This document shows, piece by piece, positions 33,646 through 35,923 of a stretch of 35,923 nucleotides of DNA; positions within the stretch are counted from its first letter, which is position 1; the number at the start of each line of letters is the position of its first letter. The notes below the pieces were generated by a model. It was not told the origin of the DNA. It did no database searches and saw nothing but the letters and a program-made list of their open reading frames with translations. The stretch is taken from assembly GCA_018269025.1 (NCBI GenBank), contig JAFDVN010000053.1:1-35923 (forward strand), in the 5' to 3' direction. Origin of the DNA: Acidobacteriota bacterium. Its GTDB lineage: Bacteria > Acidobacteriota > Holophagae > Holophagales > Holophagaceae. The position numbers were made by a program, and so were the translations under genes.

Positions 33646-34259
33646 AACTCAAGGCCAAGGTCTGCGGCCTGACCAATGCAGATGACGCGAGGCTCGCCCT
33701 CCACATGGGCGCGGATTTCGTCGGCTTCGTCCACCATCCGCCCAGCCCCCGCCACTGTGGGGACATTCCTTCCGCCAGCGCCAACGCGGGCGGGAAGGGG
33801 GTACTCGTCATCGTGGGGGAGGAAGCAGGTCCCATGATCGCCCTCGCCCGGGCCGCCGGTCTGACCTGGATCCAACCCCACTCTCGGGACCGCAAAGCCG
33901 CCCTGGTTCAGGACCTGCGCGGGGCGGGCTTCAAGGTGCTGCTGCCCTGGCCGGATGAAGGGGGTCAGGAGCCCATCAAGGCCGAGCTCTACCTCTGGGA
34001 GCCCAACCCCAAGCGGACGGGCGTGCCCGGCGGGTCTGGACAAGCCCACGAGGCCCTGCATCCGCCGCCGGGGCCCTACCTCCTGGCGGGTGGACTGGAT
34101 GCGGAGAATCTCCAGCGCCGTCTCGCCATTCTTCCTCTCGTCACCAAGTCCCTCCTCCGGGGCGTGGACGCGGCCAGCCGTCTGGAAGCGGGCCCTGGAC
34201 GCAAGGATCCCGTGAAAGTGCAGGCCTACCTGGAGAATGCCCATGCCCTCCACCTTTGA
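33642..34259 (+). CDS. trpF: Phosphoribosylanthranilate isomerase, with Glu at the catalytic Asp position
   Basis: The 205-residue TIM-barrel protein should carry out the Amadori rearrangement of phosphoribosylanthranilate. KVCGLT gives the general-base C8, GADFVGFV follows, and PGGSGQ, LLAGGLDAEN and GVDAASRLEAGPGRKD bind the phosphate and end the barrel. The general acid, normally Asp in L-L-D or L-D-N-G before the GGSGQ loop, is E120 in LYLWEPN, with a few residues inserted after it. It overlaps trpC by 4 bp and trpB by 17 bp, so it is clearly part of the operon. Activity is likely but the residue change deserves notice. Confidence 0.88.
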   Translation: MKLKAKVCGLTNADDARLALHMGADFVGFVHHPPSPRHCGDIPSASANAGGKGVLVIVGEEAGPMIALARAAGLTWIQPHSRDRKAALVQDLRGAGFKVLLPWPDEGGQEPIKAELYLWEPNPKRTGVPGGSGQAHEALHPPPGPYLLAGGLDAENLQRRLAILPLVTKSLLRGVDAASRLEAGPGRKDPVKVQAYLENAHALHL

Positions 34260-35427
34260 ATTGCCCACCCGGTTCGGGACGGCGGGTTACGGCGGTTGCT
34301 ATGCGCCCGAAACCCTGATGATGCCGTTGATGGAGCTTGAAGCCGCCCTTCGCGCTGCCCTCGCCGATCCCACCTTCGAGGCGGAACTCAAAACGGAACT
34401 CCGCGTCTTCGTGGGGCGACCGACCCCTCTGACACCCGCGCCCAGGCTCGCGGCGGCCCTGGGGTTCCGCCAGGTGCTTCTGAAGCGCGAGGATCTCTCC
34501 CACACCGGTGCCCACAAGATCAACAACGCATTGGCCCAGGCGCTGCTCGCCCGGCGCATGGGGAAAGCGGAGATCATCGCCGAAACCGGCGCGGGACAAC
34601 ATGGCGTGGCCACCGCCGCGGCTTGTGCGCGCTTGGGCCTTAAATGCACCGTCTACATGGGTGTGACGGACATGGCCCGGCAGGCGCCCAATGTGGCCCG
34701 CATGCGCCTCTTCGGCGCGGAAGTGGTCGGCGTCGAAGCGGGGCAGGGCACCCTCAAGGAAGCCGTGAACGAAGCTTTGAGGGCCTGGGCGGGGCGCTGT
34801 GACGCCGCCCATTACATCCTGGGCTCCGCCCTGGGGCCCCATCCCTTTCCGACCCTCGTTCGGACTTTTCAGACCGTCATCGGCGAAGAAGCCCGGAGGC
34901 AGGCCTTGGATCTCACCGGCAACCTCCCCGAAGCGGTGATCGCATGCGCGGGCGGGGGCAGCAACGGCTTGGGGCTACTCGTGCCCTTTCTTAAGGATCC
35001 TCTCCGCCGCATCGCGGTGGAGGCTGGGGGCCACGGGGAAGGTCTGGGTGAGCATGCCGCACGCGTCTCAGGGGGACGGGCGGGGGTGCTCCACGGCTGC
35101 AAAACCTTGCTCCTCCAGGATGAGGAAGGCCGAACCGCCGAGACCGCCTCCATAAGCGCGGGTCTGGATTACCCAGCCTTGGGGCCGGAACTCGCGGCCC
35201 TGGCCTCCGATCACATGGTTGAAGTCTGGCGCGCAAGCGATGAAGAAGCTCTACTTGGGGCTCAACACCTCTGCCAATTGGAGGGCATCCTTCCCGCTCT
35301 GGAATCCAGCCACGCCCTTGCGATGCTGCCACGCCTGGCCCAGGAAGGCATCGGGACCGTTCTCCTGGGTCTCTCCGGTCGGGGAGACAAGGACCTCGCC
35401 ACCTATCAAGCCCGTTTAGGGATTTAA
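34243..35427 (+). CDS. trpB: Tryptophan synthase beta chain
   Basis: The 394-residue PLP enzyme joins indole and serine to make tryptophan. K92 in LSHTGAHKINN binds PLP, ETGAGQHG holds the catalytic Glu, and GGGSNGLG binds the cofactor phosphate. It is the TrpB1 type that partners TrpA. GGAG at 34232-34235 lies seven bases before the ATG at 34243, which favours it over the ATG at 34237. The start lies inside the end of trpF. The gene is followed by a 77-bp gap before trpA. Confidence 0.95.
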   Translation: MPSTFELPTRFGTAGYGGCYAPETLMMPLMELEAALRAALADPTFEAELKTELRVFVGRPTPLTPAPRLAAALGFRQVLLKREDLSHTGAHKINNALAQALLARRMGKAEIIAETGAGQHGVATAAACARLGLKCTVYMGVTDMARQAPNVARMRLFGAEVVGVEAGQGTLKEAVNEALRAWAGRCDAAHYILGSALGPHPFPTLVRTFQTVIGEEARRQALDLTGNLPEAVIACAGGGSNGLGLLVPFLKDPLRRIAVEAGGHGEGLGEHAARVSGGRAGVLHGCKTLLLQDEEGRTAETASISAGLDYPALGPELAALASDHMVEVWRASDEEALLGAQHLCQLEGILPALESSHALAMLPRLAQEGIGTVLLGLSGRGDKDLATYQARLGI

Positions 35428-35439
35428 AAAACATCCACG

Positions 35440-35485
35440 GATTCCACAGATTGCACCGATTAAAGGGCCTCTGTGGAATCGGTGA
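35440..35485. repeat. Inverted repeat between trpB and trpA
   Basis: GATTCCACAGA (35440-35450) pairs perfectly with 35470-35480. An alternative pairing, CACCGATT (35454-35461) with AATCGGTG (35478-35485), competes with it. The unit resembles widespread intergenic repeats built of CACAGATT-like words. It could mark a dispersed repeat or modulate trpA expression. No U tract follows, so strong termination is unlikely. Confidence 0.65.
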
Positions 35486-35504
35486 ACCCTCTGGATAGCT
35501 CCCC

Positions 35505-35923
35505 ATGAATCCGATTCTCCCTTTTCTCATGGCCGGTGACCCTTCGCTGGAGTCCCTCCCGGCCCTGCTCTTGGAAGCTCATGCCCTTGGCATCGAGGCG
35601 CTTGAGGTTGGCCTCCCCCATTCGGACCCTATCGCCGATGGCCCGGTGCTCCAGGCTGCGGCCCACCGGGCGATCTTGAAGGGCGTCACGCCTCGGAAGG
35701 TCCTGGAGGCGCTGGCTGTGGTGACGAAGTCTCCTGACTTGATTCTGTTCACCTACCTGAACCCGCTGCTCCAGCTGGGCTCGGAGGAATTGATCCGACT
35801 CCTTCGTCCCACGCCCATCCGGGCCTTGCTGGTGGTGGATCTGCCCTTCGGAGAAGAACCCGCCTTCGAGGCGCGGCTACGGGAGGCCGGCTATCCCATC
35901 GTGCCCTTGCTGGCACCCACCAC
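35505..35923 (+). CDS. trpA: Tryptophan synthase alpha chain (partial, cut by window edge)
   Basis: About 139 codons are visible. PFLMAGDPS opens the barrel, LEVGLPHSDPIADGP carries the catalytic Glu and Asp, and VVDLPFGEEP is the later substrate loop. TrpA cleaves indole-3-glycerol phosphate to indole and passes it to TrpB. The N-terminus is short: the usual leading helix of about 15 residues before the first strand is missing, and no better upstream start is present in the gap. The Phe of the usual P-F-S-D-P is His here. The ribosome-binding site is weak. Confidence 0.93.
   Translation, partial: MNPILPFLMAGDPSLESLPALLLEAHALGIEALEVGLPHSDPIADGPVLQAAAHRAILKGVTPRKVLEALAVVTKSPDLILFTYLNPLLQLGSEELIRLLRPTPIRALLVVDLPFGEEPAFEARLREAGYPIVPLLAPT

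Overview
The window is a dense, GC-rich bacterial chromosome segment with short intergenic gaps, many 4-base start/stop overlaps and only core or lineage-type genes. No phage, plasmid, IS element, CRISPR array, rRNA or tRNA was recognised. The gene mix (FHA/GAF/PP2C regulators, a Y_Y_Y-propeller histidine kinase, M64 and S10 peptidases, acpP-fabF, a complete trp operon) and the base composition suggest an acidobacterium, perhaps of the Holophaga/Geothrix type. That assignment is inference from gene content, not a database match.

Layout, left to right. Positions 1-4380: the first codons of a probable glycerate kinase, a PF06189-type 5'-nucleotidase, a short cysteine desulfurase, a secreted nucleotide pyrophosphatase/phosphodiesterase-like enzyme and an RlmI-type rRNA methyltransferase. 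Positions 4328-4826: a roughly 250-bp tandem duplication, each unit carrying a long hairpin, between rlmI and an S10 carboxypeptidase. Positions 6309-8826: a HEPN protein, an Rrf2 regulator that appears to start at CTG, a divergent thioredoxin-like protein, and a WYL protein with charged tails. Positions 8959-14528: a XerD-type recombinase, acpP-fabF, a short-chain dehydrogenase and uvrB. Positions 14582-23270: a signalling block with a membrane sensor kinase, an M64 peptidase, an FHA-GAF-PP2C phosphatase, a YhbY RNA-binding protein and an oddly ordered kinase-like protein whose phospho-acceptor helix is at its C-terminus. Positions 23283-29619: a sulfotransferase, a cupin, NADP-isocitrate dehydrogenase, a three-gene cluster holding a split UshA-like 5'-nucleotidase, a membrane protein and a pirin.

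Positions 29626-35923 hold the tryptophan operon in the order trpL-E-G-D-C-F-B-A, with trpA cut by the window edge. It is preceded by a clear transcription attenuator: a 29-codon leader peptide with three consecutive Trp codons, a 13-bp antiterminator pairing and a GC-rich terminator with a U tract. trpE to trpF are joined by 4-base overlaps, trpF and trpB by a 17-base overlap, and trpA is set apart by a 77-bp gap holding an inverted repeat. TrpF carries Glu where the family's catalytic Asp is expected.

The most unusual items are: the FHA-like/GAF-like/pseudo-ATPase/pseudo-receiver/DHp protein at 21180-23270; the split nucleotidase with a Tat signal on one half and a Sec-like signal on the other; the Rrf2 regulator with a Cys-rich tail, CTG start and an operator-like palindrome between divergent promoters; and the tandem duplication in which every coding difference between copies is synonymous.
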